In this document: positions 8,136 to 16,002 of the stretch, piece by piece
Numbering within the stretch: position 1 is the first letter of the stretch
Layout: every line of letters begins with the position of its first letter
Assembly: GCA_035310125.1 (NCBI GenBank)
Contig: DATGEP010000023.1
Location: 1 to 38,335, forward strand
Reading direction: 5' to 3'
DNA from: DATGEP01 sp035310125
GTDB taxonomy: Bacteria; Chloroflexota; Ktedonobacteria; Ktedonobacterales; JADMIN01
Length of the DNA stretch: 38,335 nucleotides
Notes under the pieces: generated by a model
What the model saw: only the letters and a program-made list of their open reading frames with translations
Database searches by the model: none
Told to the model about the DNA's origin: nothing
Made by a program: the position numbers and the translations under genes

Positions 8136-9341
8136 TTACATATGAATTGTGCGTCCACGCCACACGACGCCCCGCCCCGTCACGACACGCCAGAAAGAGC
8201 GGATGAGGATGCCTGTGAAGATTGCGCCGGCTAGTGGCTGTGTCCAGACATAGCGCAACGGCACCCTCATACCGCGCTGCACCCGCGCCCGATACACCAC
8301 CATGCTGGTGGCAGCGACGGCTCCTGGCAGGGCGAAACGTCCGCGACGCGCCACGATCCCGGCCAGCAGCAGCGCGAACGGCGCAATCGTCACCGTCGGC
8401 AGTCCCACGATCATCAGCACATAGAAGGGCAGCCCGCCGCGACTCCCTGCGTAGGCGTTCTTGCCCCAGCCATCCCAATGCTCGCCCAGTGTCTGATACA
8501 TTCGCGTCGCAACCAGCGAGCGACCGTCAATCATCTCCATTCGTGCGCCCGCTCGCTTTACCTGCTGGGCCAGGTCGCGGTCGTCGAGAACTGTGCCTCG
8601 CAGGCCGGGTGCGGCATATCCACCAACGCGGTCATACATACGCCGCCGCAGCAGAATATACTGGCCATTGGCGATGGCGACCGCCGAGCGCGGATCGTTC
8701 ACTTGCTTCGGTGGATACATCATGGCTATGCCGGTATAAGCCAGCGGCATCAGCACTCGACCCCAAAAGTCCGGCACGTCCTGCTGCGTGCCGAGCGACA
8801 GCAGATCGTCGCCATGTGTCACCGCAACCTGCATCGCGGCGCTGAGCGCGTGTGGCATGTGGCGTGTGTCGGCGTCCGTGAAGAGGAGCCAGTCGCCGTG
8901 TGCGTGCGCGACGCCACAATGTAGCGCGTGCGGCTTGCCCGCCCATCCCTCCGGCAGCGTCTCCACGCGCACCACGCGCATCCGTCCGCCCGCTGGTTGC
9001 TCGCGCTGCATCTCGCCGAGAATAACGGGCGTCGCATCGGCTGAGGCGTCATCCACGACGATCACCTCGAAACGCGGATAGTCCTGTGCCAATAGCGATT
9101 CGACGCAGCCGCGCACGTTGCGCTCCTCATTGCGCGCGGGCAGAATGATGCTCACCAGCGGCGTTTCGTCGGAATCGGCGCGTATGCCTGACACACCACT
9201 CGCCGGGTTCATTGCCGCAACCTCCGTAGTATCCGGCGCCCCCAGCGTCCGCCGCGCCACCTCCGCGTAGAATGCGGCGACTCCGGCGGCCCCGACCCAC
9301 GCCAGTGCGCCGCTCATCCCGTGCCAGGTTATTCTCGCCAT
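8136..9341 (-). CDS. Family 2 glycosyltransferase (HpnB/CrtQ-like), membrane-associated
   Basis: A 401-residue GT-A fold glycosyltransferase. After a short hydrophobic N-terminus (about 8-25), the catalytic domain shows SIILPARNEERNVRGC (about 65-80), VIVVDDASADATP, the metal-binding DADT within LLFTDADTRH, then LDDRDLAQQVKRAG and a QTLGEHWDGWGKN segment corresponding to the acceptor/QxxRW region. Hydrophobic segments at about 305-330, 335-350 and 370-385 anchor the C-terminus in the membrane. The arrangement resembles glycosyltransferases linked to hopanoid (HpnB) or carotenoid (CrtQ) pathways, but no such pathway genes lie in this window, so donor and acceptor remain open. It converges on the multicopper oxidase gene. 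The upstream 168 bp separate it from the divergent membrane protein at 9510. The ATG gives a sensible start. Confidence 0.85.
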   Translation of the reverse strand: MARITWHGMSGALAWVGAAGVAAFYAEVARRTLGAPDTTEVAAMNPASGVSGIRADSDETPLVSIILPARNEERNVRGCVESLLAQDYPRFEVIVVDDASADATPVILGEMQREQPAGGRMRVVRVETLPEGWAGKPHALHCGVAHAHGDWLLFTDADTRHMPHALSAAMQVAVTHGDDLLSLGTQQDVPDFWGRVLMPLAYTGIAMMYPPKQVNDPRSAVAIANGQYILLRRRMYDRVGGYAAPGLRGTVLDDRDLAQQVKRAGARMEMIDGRSLVATRMYQTLGEHWDGWGKNAYAGSRGGLPFYVLMIVGLPTVTIAPFALLLAGIVARRGRFALPGAVAATSMVVYRARVQRGMRVPLRYVWTQPLAGAIFTGILIRSFWRVVTGRGVVWRGRTIHM

Positions 9342-9509
9342 CGCCGCTCTGCCGTTCCACTGTATCGTCTCGGCTCAACTATGCTAGCTGGCCTATATTC
9401 CCCTGGAGCTGTCACACATATCATAGAGCTATCCCGGCCTGGAGACACAGAGCCTCGCGGAGTCCCTTCTGTCAATGGAGGCGTGGTACGCTGACGCTAG
9501 CAGGATTGC

Positions 9510-10295
9510 ATGTTGAGACGAATGGAAAGACGAACGGGAGAGGCAAGGCAACCTATGCTGACTTCTCATCACGCTCCTGCGGGGCGCGAAGAGAGCCAAC
9601 GTGTGCACATGCTCCGGCGCTGGCTCCTGGTCGTGATCGGCTGTGACCTGGGATTGCTGTTCGTGGGAGCAGCACACTATCCGCCGTTCTTCTCCATGCC
9701 CGGCGCGCTCGGTTATCTCGCGGAGCCAGTGATTGCGCTTGCCATCTACACAGGTGCCGTCCTCGCGCTGCCGCCGATTGCTTCACGCATACCGCACTCG
9801 TCTGTTGCGTTGTGTGTGGGTACCACAGTCGGTCTGATCGCGGGGGCCATAGAGGTAATGAGCACTGCGCTAGAGAGCCTCGTCATGCTGCCCCAGTACG
9901 TCGTGTCGGTAACAACCGGCGCCGCTATGCTCAGCCTGTTTCTGCTCTTCGGAGTGGCTGGATTCGTTAGCAGCCGGCGTACACACTCCTTCTGGCTCGG
10001 CATGGGAACGGCCATCTGGAGCGCCATAGTCGCGATCCTAATCGTAGTGACCTTCGGTTTCCTTCTCGTCACTACCTCTCTGCCGCAGCTGGCGCGCGAC
10101 GAGATCGGTGATCCTGACTACCTGCGCAGCGCTTGGACGGATGTGCGCGCCTTTGCTATCGCCAATACATTTGATAGTGGCTTCACCCATCTGGTGGAAT
10201 CGCCGGTGATCGCCGCCATGCTCGGCGCCGCAGGCAGCGGCGTCGGGCGCATCGGGCGACTCAGGGCGAGACGGCGACCAGTGCCACAGGGCTAA
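9510..10295 (+). CDS. Integral membrane protein of unknown function
   Basis: A 261-residue protein that I cannot assign to a family. After a polar N-terminus of about 33 residues it has five likely membrane segments: about 35-55, 68-90, 100-118, 125-150 and 160-190. A soluble part follows (about 190-225) with SLPQLARDEIGDPDYLRS, then a further weakly hydrophobic stretch (about 226-245) and a basic tail GRIGRLRARRRP. Conserved polar residues inside the membrane part are few, arguing against a canonical transporter. The first ATG at 9510 is used; ATGs at 9522 and 9555 are alternatives, all upstream of the first membrane segment. It is divergent from the glycosyltransferase and followed by 143 bp before the VOC gene, so it may be transcribed alone. 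Confidence 0.65.
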   Translation: MLRRMERRTGEARQPMLTSHHAPAGREESQRVHMLRRWLLVVIGCDLGLLFVGAAHYPPFFSMPGALGYLAEPVIALAIYTGAVLALPPIASRIPHSSVALCVGTTVGLIAGAIEVMSTALESLVMLPQYVVSVTTGAAMLSLFLLFGVAGFVSSRRTHSFWLGMGTAIWSAIVAILIVVTFGFLLVTTSLPQLARDEIGDPDYLRSAWTDVRAFAIANTFDSGFTHLVESPVIAAMLGAAGSGVGRIGRLRARRRPVPQG

Positions 10296-10438
10296 GGCGC
10301 AGTCTTTAGCACGCAGCGACGGCATCCAGGCGACATCAAGCGCCATCCAGGCGACGTAGGCATCAGCCACCACGCTGTGCTACGCTTTCTTCTGTGTCAT
10401 CTCGGTTGACACTCACGGGGTGGGAGGGGAGTGGGGCA

Positions 10439-11329
10439 ATGCCAACGCGCATAGATCATGTCATCGCCGCCGCTGGCGACTTTCCGGCGCTGGAAGCCGC
10501 GTTCGGCCGCCTGGGATTCCATGTCACGGGCGGGGGCACACACCCACATCTCGGCACGCGCAACCGCATCATCGTGCTCGGCGAGGGCTATCTGGAGCTG
10601 CTGGGCATCGCCGACGCGGAGCGCGCCTCGCCGGCCATCACGCGGCGGCTCGCCAGCGGCGGCTCCGGCTGGGTGGGGTTCGCCCTACAATCCGACGACA
10701 TCGCGGCTGAAGCGGCGGCTATGCGCAGCCGCGCCGCTGATGTGCGCGGACCGCACCCCGGCCGGCTGGTCTCGCCGAACGGCACAGGACGCAGCTGGCG
10801 CGTGCTGACGCACGGCAGCGACGACCTCTGGGCCTCGGCTGAACCCGTGCCCTTTCTCATCCAGCACGACAGCGCGGGCGCGGCGCATCAGACGGAGCTT
10901 GCCGGCGAAGGGAGTCTCGCGCCCCATGCCAACGGTGCGCTCCGTATTCAGGCGGTCACGCTTGCCCTGCGCTCGCGCTCCGCAGCCGAAGCGGCTTTCG
11001 CACGAGTATATGCGCTGCACCCCCGAGGCGCGCCATATCCCGACGAGACACTGCGCGCGGAGGTGCGCACGCTGCCGTTGCCGGCGGATGGTGAATACAT
11101 CGAGTTGGCTACCCCAGCCGGCCCCGGCATCGTTCAGCAGCGCATTGCGCTCGCGGGCGAAGGGGTCTGCTCATTGGCGGTCGCGGTCGCCTCGCTGGCC
11201 GAAACGCGGGCATTCCTGTCCGAGCGCGGCATCGCCTACACGCTCGCGCATGGTGCGCTTTGGATCGAGCCGGCGGAGACACTCAATATTCCGCTGCGTT
11301 TCGTCGGCATTGATATTGCGGCAACTTGA
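10439..11329 (+). CDS. VOC-superfamily (glyoxalase-like) protein
   Basis: A 296-residue protein opening with MPTRIDHVIAAAGDFPALEA and FGRLGFHVTGGGTHPHLGTR, typical of the glyoxalase-like VOC fold (Glyoxalase_3 type) with a metal-binding His near residue 7. The N-terminal paired module ends near 140, and a second paired module (about 165-290) includes RIQAVTLALRSRSAAEAAFARVY and YIELATP. Two linked bab-bab units and about 300 residues fit this family. Members include lyases, dioxygenases and isomerases, so the reaction is not predictable. The ATG at 10439 is chosen because GGGAGGGGAG lies just before it; an upstream in-frame start at 10394 would add 15 residues without a ribosome-binding site. 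The YbaK-like gene begins 28 bp downstream, so the pair is probably co-transcribed. Confidence 0.8.
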   Translation: MPTRIDHVIAAAGDFPALEAAFGRLGFHVTGGGTHPHLGTRNRIIVLGEGYLELLGIADAERASPAITRRLASGGSGWVGFALQSDDIAAEAAAMRSRAADVRGPHPGRLVSPNGTGRSWRVLTHGSDDLWASAEPVPFLIQHDSAGAAHQTELAGEGSLAPHANGALRIQAVTLALRSRSAAEAAFARVYALHPRGAPYPDETLRAEVRTLPLPADGEYIELATPAGPGIVQQRIALAGEGVCSLAVAVASLAETRAFLSERGIAYTLAHGALWIEPAETLNIPLRFVGIDIAAT

Positions 11330-11357
11330 GCTGGCGAGCAAAGGAGAATTACGAATC

Positions 11358-11831
11358 ATGAAAGCATCGGTCGCGCGTGTCGTAGAGGCATTGCAAGGAG
11401 CAGGTTTGGATGTCGAGATCAAAGAATTCGCCGAAAGCACGCGCACCGCTGAGGAAGCGGCGTCAGCCGTAGGCTCAACCGTCGGCCAGATCGTGAAGTC
11501 GCTGGTTTTCCTGGCCGGCGAAGACCCGATACTCGCATTGGTCTCAGGCGACAATCGTGCCGACACAGCGAAGCTGGCGCACATCGCCGGGGCCACAATC
11601 CGGCGCGCTGATGCCGACGTTGTGCGACGCGCAACCGGATTTTCCATAGGCGGTGTGCCTCCGCTGGGTCACACCTCCCCGCTCCCCACCTATCTCGACC
11701 GCGACCTGATGCGATACGCCGTCGTATGGGCGGCGGCGGGCACACCAAATGCAGTCTTTGCCATCGCGCCGCATGATCTGAAGCGCGTGGCCAGCGCCAG
11801 CGTGGTGGACCTGGCGGTAGAGACGGCATAG
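11358..11831 (+). CDS. YbaK/ProX-type aminoacyl-tRNA editing domain protein
   Basis: A 157-residue stand-alone editing domain. The sequence MKASVARVVEALQGAGLDVEI, then TVGQIVKSLVFLA (conserved Lys of the editing site), ALVSGDNRADTAKLAHIAG, and GFSIGGVPPLGH with the GxxP-type loop, matches the YbaK/prolyl-tRNA editing family. These proteins hydrolyse misacylated tRNA (for example Cys-tRNA-Pro or Ala-tRNA-Pro) in trans in the cytoplasm. Length is normal for a free-standing member (about 155-160). The ATG at 11358 is preceded by AAGGAG at 11341-11346. It follows the VOC gene closely. The exact tRNA substrate cannot be read from the sequence. No lesion is visible. Confidence 0.88.
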   Translation: MKASVARVVEALQGAGLDVEIKEFAESTRTAEEAASAVGSTVGQIVKSLVFLAGEDPILALVSGDNRADTAKLAHIAGATIRRADADVVRRATGFSIGGVPPLGHTSPLPTYLDRDLMRYAVVWAAAGTPNAVFAIAPHDLKRVASASVVDLAVETA

Positions 11832-12047
11832 GCGGCCAACCGGCGCTCTCTATGACAAAGTCCATTCGCGCCGCCTCTGCCTCGTGCGCTGGCGGCATGA
11901 TCCCCGGTGGCAGCCCATATGTGGTGAGTGGTAGACTCTGGGTAACGTTGCCGCACCGCCATCGTAGCGCGTTCCCACCACTCGATGCGGCCCTGGCCCT
12001 GCATCAGTCCACTCCCAGGACCATTAGAGAAGGAGCGACGAAGCACC

Positions 12048-12557
12048 ATGAGCGACCAGCTCAATGCCAACCAGCAAAAAGCCAAAATCCTCGGCCAGTC
12101 GCACTCACTGAACGATGACGAAGCCGAAAGCATAACGCAGATGATCCTCGAGGCGCAAGGCTCCGCCCGTCAGCTTACGATACCTGCCGAAGACCTCGAT
12201 GAGCGCGCCACCACCGAGATGAGCGCAGAGACCAGGCGCGTTATAGACGATAGCCACGTCCTCGACATTCTGCACAAGTTCAACCGCGACTACCTGTACG
12301 GCCTCGGTCGCTTCGACGAGTACAACCAGGGTCTCCTGCTGAAGTGGGGGGATGGCTATTCGCGCAAGCACATCTGGATCACGGTCGAAGGTGATAACCT
12401 CGTCTTCGAGACCAGCCACGAGCGCAAGTGCGACAAGCCCTACTGTCGCGGCGGCCACCATACCTTCTCGCCGGAGCAATGGCACGACATGCGCCTCATC
12501 AACGCCGAGCTGGCCGAACAGTTCAATCGCCCCGTCTATGAGCGCTCCGACGATTGA
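12048..12557 (+). CDS. Small conserved-looking protein of unknown function with Cys/His cluster
   Basis: A 169-residue acidic, mostly helical-looking protein that I do not recognise. Its N-terminal half (1-75) is polar, with LNDDEAESITQMILEAQGSA and LTIPAEDLDERATTEMSAE. The middle has VLDILHKFNRDYLYGLGRFDEYNQG and a beta-rich stretch GYSRKHIWITVEGDNLVFET. A cluster with KCDKPYCRGGHH (about 133-144) could bind zinc (inference). AAGGAG at 12030-12035 precedes the ATG at 12048. The stop overlaps the region where the next gene begins, so the two are probably translationally coupled. No membrane segment or signal peptide is present. Codon usage resembles its neighbours. Confidence 0.7.
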   Translation: MSDQLNANQQKAKILGQSHSLNDDEAESITQMILEAQGSARQLTIPAEDLDERATTEMSAETRRVIDDSHVLDILHKFNRDYLYGLGRFDEYNQGLLLKWGDGYSRKHIWITVEGDNLVFETSHERKCDKPYCRGGHHTFSPEQWHDMRLINAELAEQFNRPVYERSDD

Positions 12558-13192
12558 CGGGAGGCATGTATCAGGTGTCAAGCGAACATACGCCGCACGA
12601 ACATCGGGACTTCGCACGGACGGAAAGCAAGGGCATAGAGGCATCTAGCGGACGCACGCTGCCCGATCACAACGCTGTGAAGCCGGGATTAGCCGCGGAT
12701 CTTCAGCCCGCCACCGCCGATATGTCGCGCCATTCCCCCACAGTCGCCGCGTCATCGCCAGCAGCCCCCCTCTCCGCGCACGCTGCCGGGGCGCTGCCTG
12801 CCGCGCCCGTTGGGTCCGGGGTGAAGTCTCTTGCCCTCATGCTCGACACGGACCTGTTCTTCTCAGTCAAAGTCACTGATACGCTGAAACACATCGGCTA
12901 CGCGACGAGAACCTTCCGACGGTCGGAAGACTTCGCGGCCGCACTCGTGAGCGAGAATCCCGCGCTCGCGCTGGTCAACACCGGCGCGCGCGGCGTAGAT
13001 TGGCGCGGCGGCATCGCCGCTGCTGTTGCCGCGGGTGTTCCCGTCGTCGCCTTCGGCGCGCATGTAGACCTCACCACGCAGCAGGAAGCCCGCGAGCTTG
13101 GCGCCCGGGTCATCGCCAACTCAAAGCTCGCGTCCGATCTTCCCGGCGTTGTCGCGCGGGCGCTTGCACGAAACCACCAGCGTCAGGAGTAA
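12554..13192 (+). CDS. Degenerate receiver-like protein with disordered N-terminus
   Basis: Up to 212 residues. The first about 90 are low-complexity (Ala/Pro/Ser/His) and likely disordered. Residues 92-205 look like a receiver or B12-binding-like alpha/beta fold: SLALMLDTDLFFSVKVTDTL, LALVNTGARG, VPVVAFGAHVDL, GARVIANSKL. The strand where a receiver has its phospho-Asp reads LVNTG, so the acceptor is replaced by Asn, and phosphorylation is unlikely. Residues 79-87 (GALPAAPVG) are encoded by a dispersed palindromic repeat (12788-12810) also found between genes at 15214 and 19146. The start is uncertain: TTG at 12554 overlaps the previous stop; ATG at 12566 and GTG at 12575 are alternatives, the latter 10 bp after GGGAGG. 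The transketolase starts 6 bp after its stop. Function unknown. Confidence 0.65.
   Translation: MTGGMYQVSSEHTPHEHRDFARTESKGIEASSGRTLPDHNAVKPGLAADLQPATADMSRHSPTVAASSPAAPLSAHAAGALPAAPVGSGVKSLALMLDTDLFFSVKVTDTLKHIGYATRTFRRSEDFAAALVSENPALALVNTGARGVDWRGGIAAAVAAGVPVVAFGAHVDLTTQQEARELGARVIANSKLASDLPGVVARALARNHQRQE
12788..12810 (+). repeat. dispersed palindromic repeat, in-frame copy inside the receiver-like gene
   Basis: Core GCGCTGCCTGCCGCGC flanked by GGG and CCCGT, able to form a GGGCGC/GCGCCC hairpin. The 23 bases equal those at 19146-19168, and 22 of them match the opposite strand at 15214-15235. Here the repeat is translated as part of the linker. Confidence 0.85.
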
Positions 13193-13198
13193 CATGTT

Positions 13199-15064
13199 AT
13201 GGCAACTTCACAAGAATGGCACGAGCTAGCGCAGCAGTTGCGCGTTGACAGTATCCGCAGCACCACCACTGCCGGCTCTGGGCATCCCACTTCTTCAATG
13301 TCCGCCGCCGACCTCATGGCTGTGCTTCTCTATGAATACCTCCACTACGATTTCCAGAACCCTAAGAATCCCAACAACGATCATCTCATCTTCTCCAAAG
13401 GCCACGCCGCGCCACTCCTTTATTCGGTCTACAAGGCCGCCGGCGCTCTCTCAGATGCCGAGATGTTGACGCTGCGCAAGTTCGGCAGTCGCGTCGAAGG
13501 CCACCCTGTCCCGTTGCTGCCGTGGGTGGATGTCGCCACTGGCTCGCTCGGCCAGGGTCTGCCAATTTCCGTCGGCGTCGCCCTCGCCGGAAAATATCTC
13601 GACAAGCTTCCCTACCACATCTGGACGGTCCTGGGAGACAGCGAGATGGCTGAAGGCTCCATCTACGAGGCGCTGGAGCTTGCCGGCCACTACCAGCTCA
13701 ACAACCTCGTCGGCATTCTCGATATGAACCGCCTCGGTCAGCGCGGTGAAACGATGGTCGGCTGGCACAGTGCGGTCTATGCCGCCCGCGCCGAAGCTTT
13801 CGGCTGGCATCCCATCCAGATTGACGGCCACAACCTCGACCAGATCAACGCCGCCTACCAGGAAGCGCTGCGCCAGACCGACAAACCAACCCTCATCATC
13901 GCGAAAACGGTCAAAGGCAAGGGGTTCCCTGAGATCGAGAACCAGAATGGCTGGCATGGCAAAGCCTTGCCCGCCGATATGGCCCAGCGCGCCATCGCGG
14001 GACTTGGCGGCAAGCGCACCATCATCGTCAGTGTTCAGAAGCCCACAAGCTCGGCAGCACCCGCTGCCCTCCAGGGTTCCGAGCAGAAGTTGGCGCTGCC
14101 CGCCTACGAGCGGGGCACGCAAGTCGCCACCCGCACCGCCTATGGCGACGCGCTCAAGGCGCTTGGCGCCGCCCGGCCAGATGTCGTCGCGGTAGACGGC
14201 GAGGTCAGCAACTCGACGTATGCGGAAACCTTCGCCAAAGCCTTCCCAGATCGCTACTTCGAACAATATATCGCTGAGCAGCAGATGCTTGGCTCTGCCG
14301 TTGGCCTTGGTGTGCGTGGGTATGAGTGCTTCGCCTCAACCTTCGCCGCATTCTTCTCCCGCGCCTATGACTTCGTTCGCATGGCCGCCATCTCTCGCGC
14401 CAACATCAAGCTCTGTGGCTCGCATGCCGGAGTCTCCATCGGTGAAGATGGCCCTTCGCAGATGGCGCTCGAAGATATCGCCATGATGCGCGCTGTCTTC
14501 GGCAGCATCGTTCTCTATCCCAGCGATGCCAATCAGACGGGCCATCTCGTCGCCGCGATGGCGGACTATAAAGGCATCTCCTACCTGCGCACCACCCGTG
14601 AGAAGACGAACGTGCTCTACGGCGCGGACGAAAGCTTCCCGGTCGGCGGCGCCAAAGTGCTTCGCCAGTCTGGCAGCGACCGCGTCACCGTCGTCGCGGC
14701 TGGCATTACCGTTCACGAAGCCCTCAAAGCCTACGATCAGCTTCAGCGTGACGGCATCGCCATCCGCGTGATTGACGCATACTCCGTCAAGCCGATTGAT
14801 AAGCAGACGCTATTTGCCGCCGCCCAGGCTACCAACGGCCAGATATGCACGGTCGAGGACCACTGGATCGAGGGCGGCCTCGGTGATGCCGTGCTCGAAG
14901 CGTTCTCTGGCACCTACGAGCAGCCCGTCGCTGGCCCGCTGCCCAAGGTGACGAAGCTCGCCGTGCACGAGATGCCCGGCTCCGGCAAACCCGACGAACT
15001 GCTCCATGCCGCCGGGATTGACGCGGCCCATATCGTAGCTACCGTGAAGAAGCTCGTCGGTTAG
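13199..15064 (+). CDS. tkt: Transketolase, full length
   Basis: A 621-residue thiamine-diphosphate enzyme that transfers two-carbon units between sugar phosphates in the non-oxidative pentose phosphate pathway. The N-terminal TPP domain has AGSGHPTSSMSAADLM (about 25-40), GSLGQGLPISVGVALAGK, and the TPP/metal motif starting GDSEMAEGS and ending LDMNR (about 145-178). The pyrimidine-binding domain has the catalytic Glu in YIAEQQMLGSAVGLG (about 360-375) and GSHAGVSIGEDGPSQMALEDIA. The C-terminal domain has TVEDHWIEGGLGDAV. Length and motif spelling resemble the shorter transketolases of animals and some archaea more than the 660-residue enterobacterial form. AGGAG precedes the ATG at 13199. 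It begins 6 bp after the receiver-like gene, so the three genes from 12048 probably form an operon. Confidence 0.96.
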   Translation: MATSQEWHELAQQLRVDSIRSTTTAGSGHPTSSMSAADLMAVLLYEYLHYDFQNPKNPNNDHLIFSKGHAAPLLYSVYKAAGALSDAEMLTLRKFGSRVEGHPVPLLPWVDVATGSLGQGLPISVGVALAGKYLDKLPYHIWTVLGDSEMAEGSIYEALELAGHYQLNNLVGILDMNRLGQRGETMVGWHSAVYAARAEAFGWHPIQIDGHNLDQINAAYQEALRQTDKPTLIIAKTVKGKGFPEIENQNGWHGKALPADMAQRAIAGLGGKRTIIVSVQKPTSSAAPAALQGSEQKLALPAYERGTQVATRTAYGDALKALGAARPDVVAVDGEVSNSTYAETFAKAFPDRYFEQYIAEQQMLGSAVGLGVRGYECFASTFAAFFSRAYDFVRMAAISRANIKLCGSHAGVSIGEDGPSQMALEDIAMMRAVFGSIVLYPSDANQTGHLVAAMADYKGISYLRTTREKTNVLYGADESFPVGGAKVLRQSGSDRVTVVAAGITVHEALKAYDQLQRDGIAIRVIDAYSVKPIDKQTLFAAAQATNGQICTVEDHWIEGGLGDAVLEAFSGTYEQPVAGPLPKVTKLAVHEMPGSGKPDELLHAAGIDAAHIVATVKKLVG

Positions 15065-15065
15065 C

Positions 15066-15087
15066 GAAGCGCGAAACGCTTTTCGTA
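15066..15087 (+). terminator. possible weak terminator after transketolase
   Basis: AAGCG and CGCTT, separated by CGAAA, form a 5-bp stem followed by only TT, directly after the transketolase stop. The stem is short and the T-run poor. Confidence 0.35.
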
Positions 15088-15213
15088 AACACCGAATCCG
15101 GGTGGGACCTGGTAGTTGCCATGGTGCTCTCGGCTCGCTGCGCGTCGCGTGTGCCAGCCATGATGTTCTTTTAGAAATTGTGGCGGACACTAGCAGTTCC
15201 GTGTGGCCAGTGG

Positions 15214-15238
15214 CGGGCGCGGCAGGCAGCGCCCCTAC
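15214..15238 (-). repeat. dispersed palindromic repeat (GTAGGGGCG family)
   Basis: On the minus strand: GTAGGGG then the core GCGCTGCCTGCCGCGC then CCG, identical over 22 bases to the copies at 12788 and 19146. It lies in the convergent gap between transketolase and the GGQ protein. A degraded second copy follows at about 15254-15276. Confidence 0.85.
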
Positions 15239-15282
15239 AACAACATCCTGGGCGGCGGGTGCGGAGAGGCAGCGCCCAGCGG

Positions 15283-15633
15283 TCACTCCTCCGCCGCTGG
15301 CGCGCCGCGTAGCCGCTTGATCGTGCTGGCGCGCCGCTTCTCTGCCAGCCGCCGCTCGCGGTCCGTGCGGTTCAATCGCGATGGGGCGCGCGGCTTCACC
15401 TCGCGCTGCATCTCTTCCAGCCGCTCCGCCAGGCGCGCAAACGCCGCTTCGCGGTTGGCATGCTGCGAGCGGCGCTCCGTCGCCGTCACAACAATGCCCG
15501 TTGGCCGGTGCGTCAGCCGCACGCCCGTCTCCACTTTATTGCGATTCTGCCCGCCTGGCCCCGTCGCGATGAAAAACGCCATATCGCTGTCGCGCTCCAG
15601 CGACTCGCGGTCGGTGGGATATCTATCTGGCAT
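15283..15633 (-). CDS. Small GGQ release-factor-like protein
   Basis: A 116-residue protein with the class I release factor catalytic loop: FIATGPGGQNRNK, GGQ at residues 27-29, followed by VETGVRLTHRPTGIVVTATE and RSQHANREAAFARL, then a strongly basic tail (RLNRTDRERRLAEKRRAS). The codon-recognition domain of true release factors is missing. Such proteins (ArfB/YaeJ and the mitochondrial MTRFR-like group) hydrolyse peptidyl-tRNA on stalled ribosomes or in released large subunits, with the basic tail entering the mRNA channel or contacting rRNA. Which subgroup this belongs to is not clear. The ATG at 15633 is chosen because GAGGAG lies 10 bp upstream; a GTG at 15654 would put that motif inside the gene. 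It converges on transketolase. Confidence 0.88.
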   Translation of the reverse strand: MPDRYPTDRESLERDSDMAFFIATGPGGQNRNKVETGVRLTHRPTGIVVTATERRSQHANREAAFARLAERLEEMQREVKPRAPSRLNRTDRERRLAEKRRASTIKRLRGAPAAEE

Positions 15634-16002
15634 GATGTAGGTGCTCCTCGTCACAGCGCATTGCCGTCACATTTTCGCACAATGGCTGCCTCACCTGTCT
15701 CCCCTCGCCCCGTGGGCGGCGCACGCGGTGGAGCGAGCGACGTTCCAAGAGCGGCGCGGGCGCAGAGCGAAGCGGTGGGGCCGGGAGTGAGGTTCCATCC
15801 TTGACACCGTGCCGCTCGAACCCTATGCTGTGCATACCGTACACAATCCGCGCGACACAAACCTTCGCCACATGCGCGTCGGGGGCGCGTGCCGGGGCTG
15901 GAACTTCTTCCACGTACCGCAATTCCCGCGCAGAGCGGGGAAGCGCGTGTATCCGATGGTGGCGGCGATGACGCGAGAGCCAGGGGAGGCACACACAAAG
16001 AG
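15634..16002. other. intergenic region with repeat element, upstream of fabG
   Basis: A 369-bp divergent gap between the GGQ protein and the FabG-like gene. A repeat-like segment (15689-15792) is described separately. The remainder (15793-16002) contains an open frame contiguous with fabG but with no family similarity; it is treated as leader. No clear promoter pair is seen. Confidence 0.45.
15689..15792. repeat. 104-bp element with CCTCAC terminal inverted repeats
   Basis: Left end CCTCACC, right end GTGAGG, with GC-rich partly palindromic interior (GGGGCCGGGAGTGAGG on the right). Its right end read in reverse (TCCCGGCCCCACC) resembles the start of the hairpin block at 37961-37995. This looks like a MITE-like or REP-like intergenic repeat; only one full copy is in the window. 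Confidence 0.5.

Noticed and set aside
10322..10355. CATCCAGGCGAC direct repeat (10322 and 10343)
   Set aside because: Only two copies of 12 bases, no further structure; probably a small local duplication.
13451..14266. 271-codon minus-strand open frame opposite transketolase
   Set aside because: Shadow of the transketolase reading frame; no motif.
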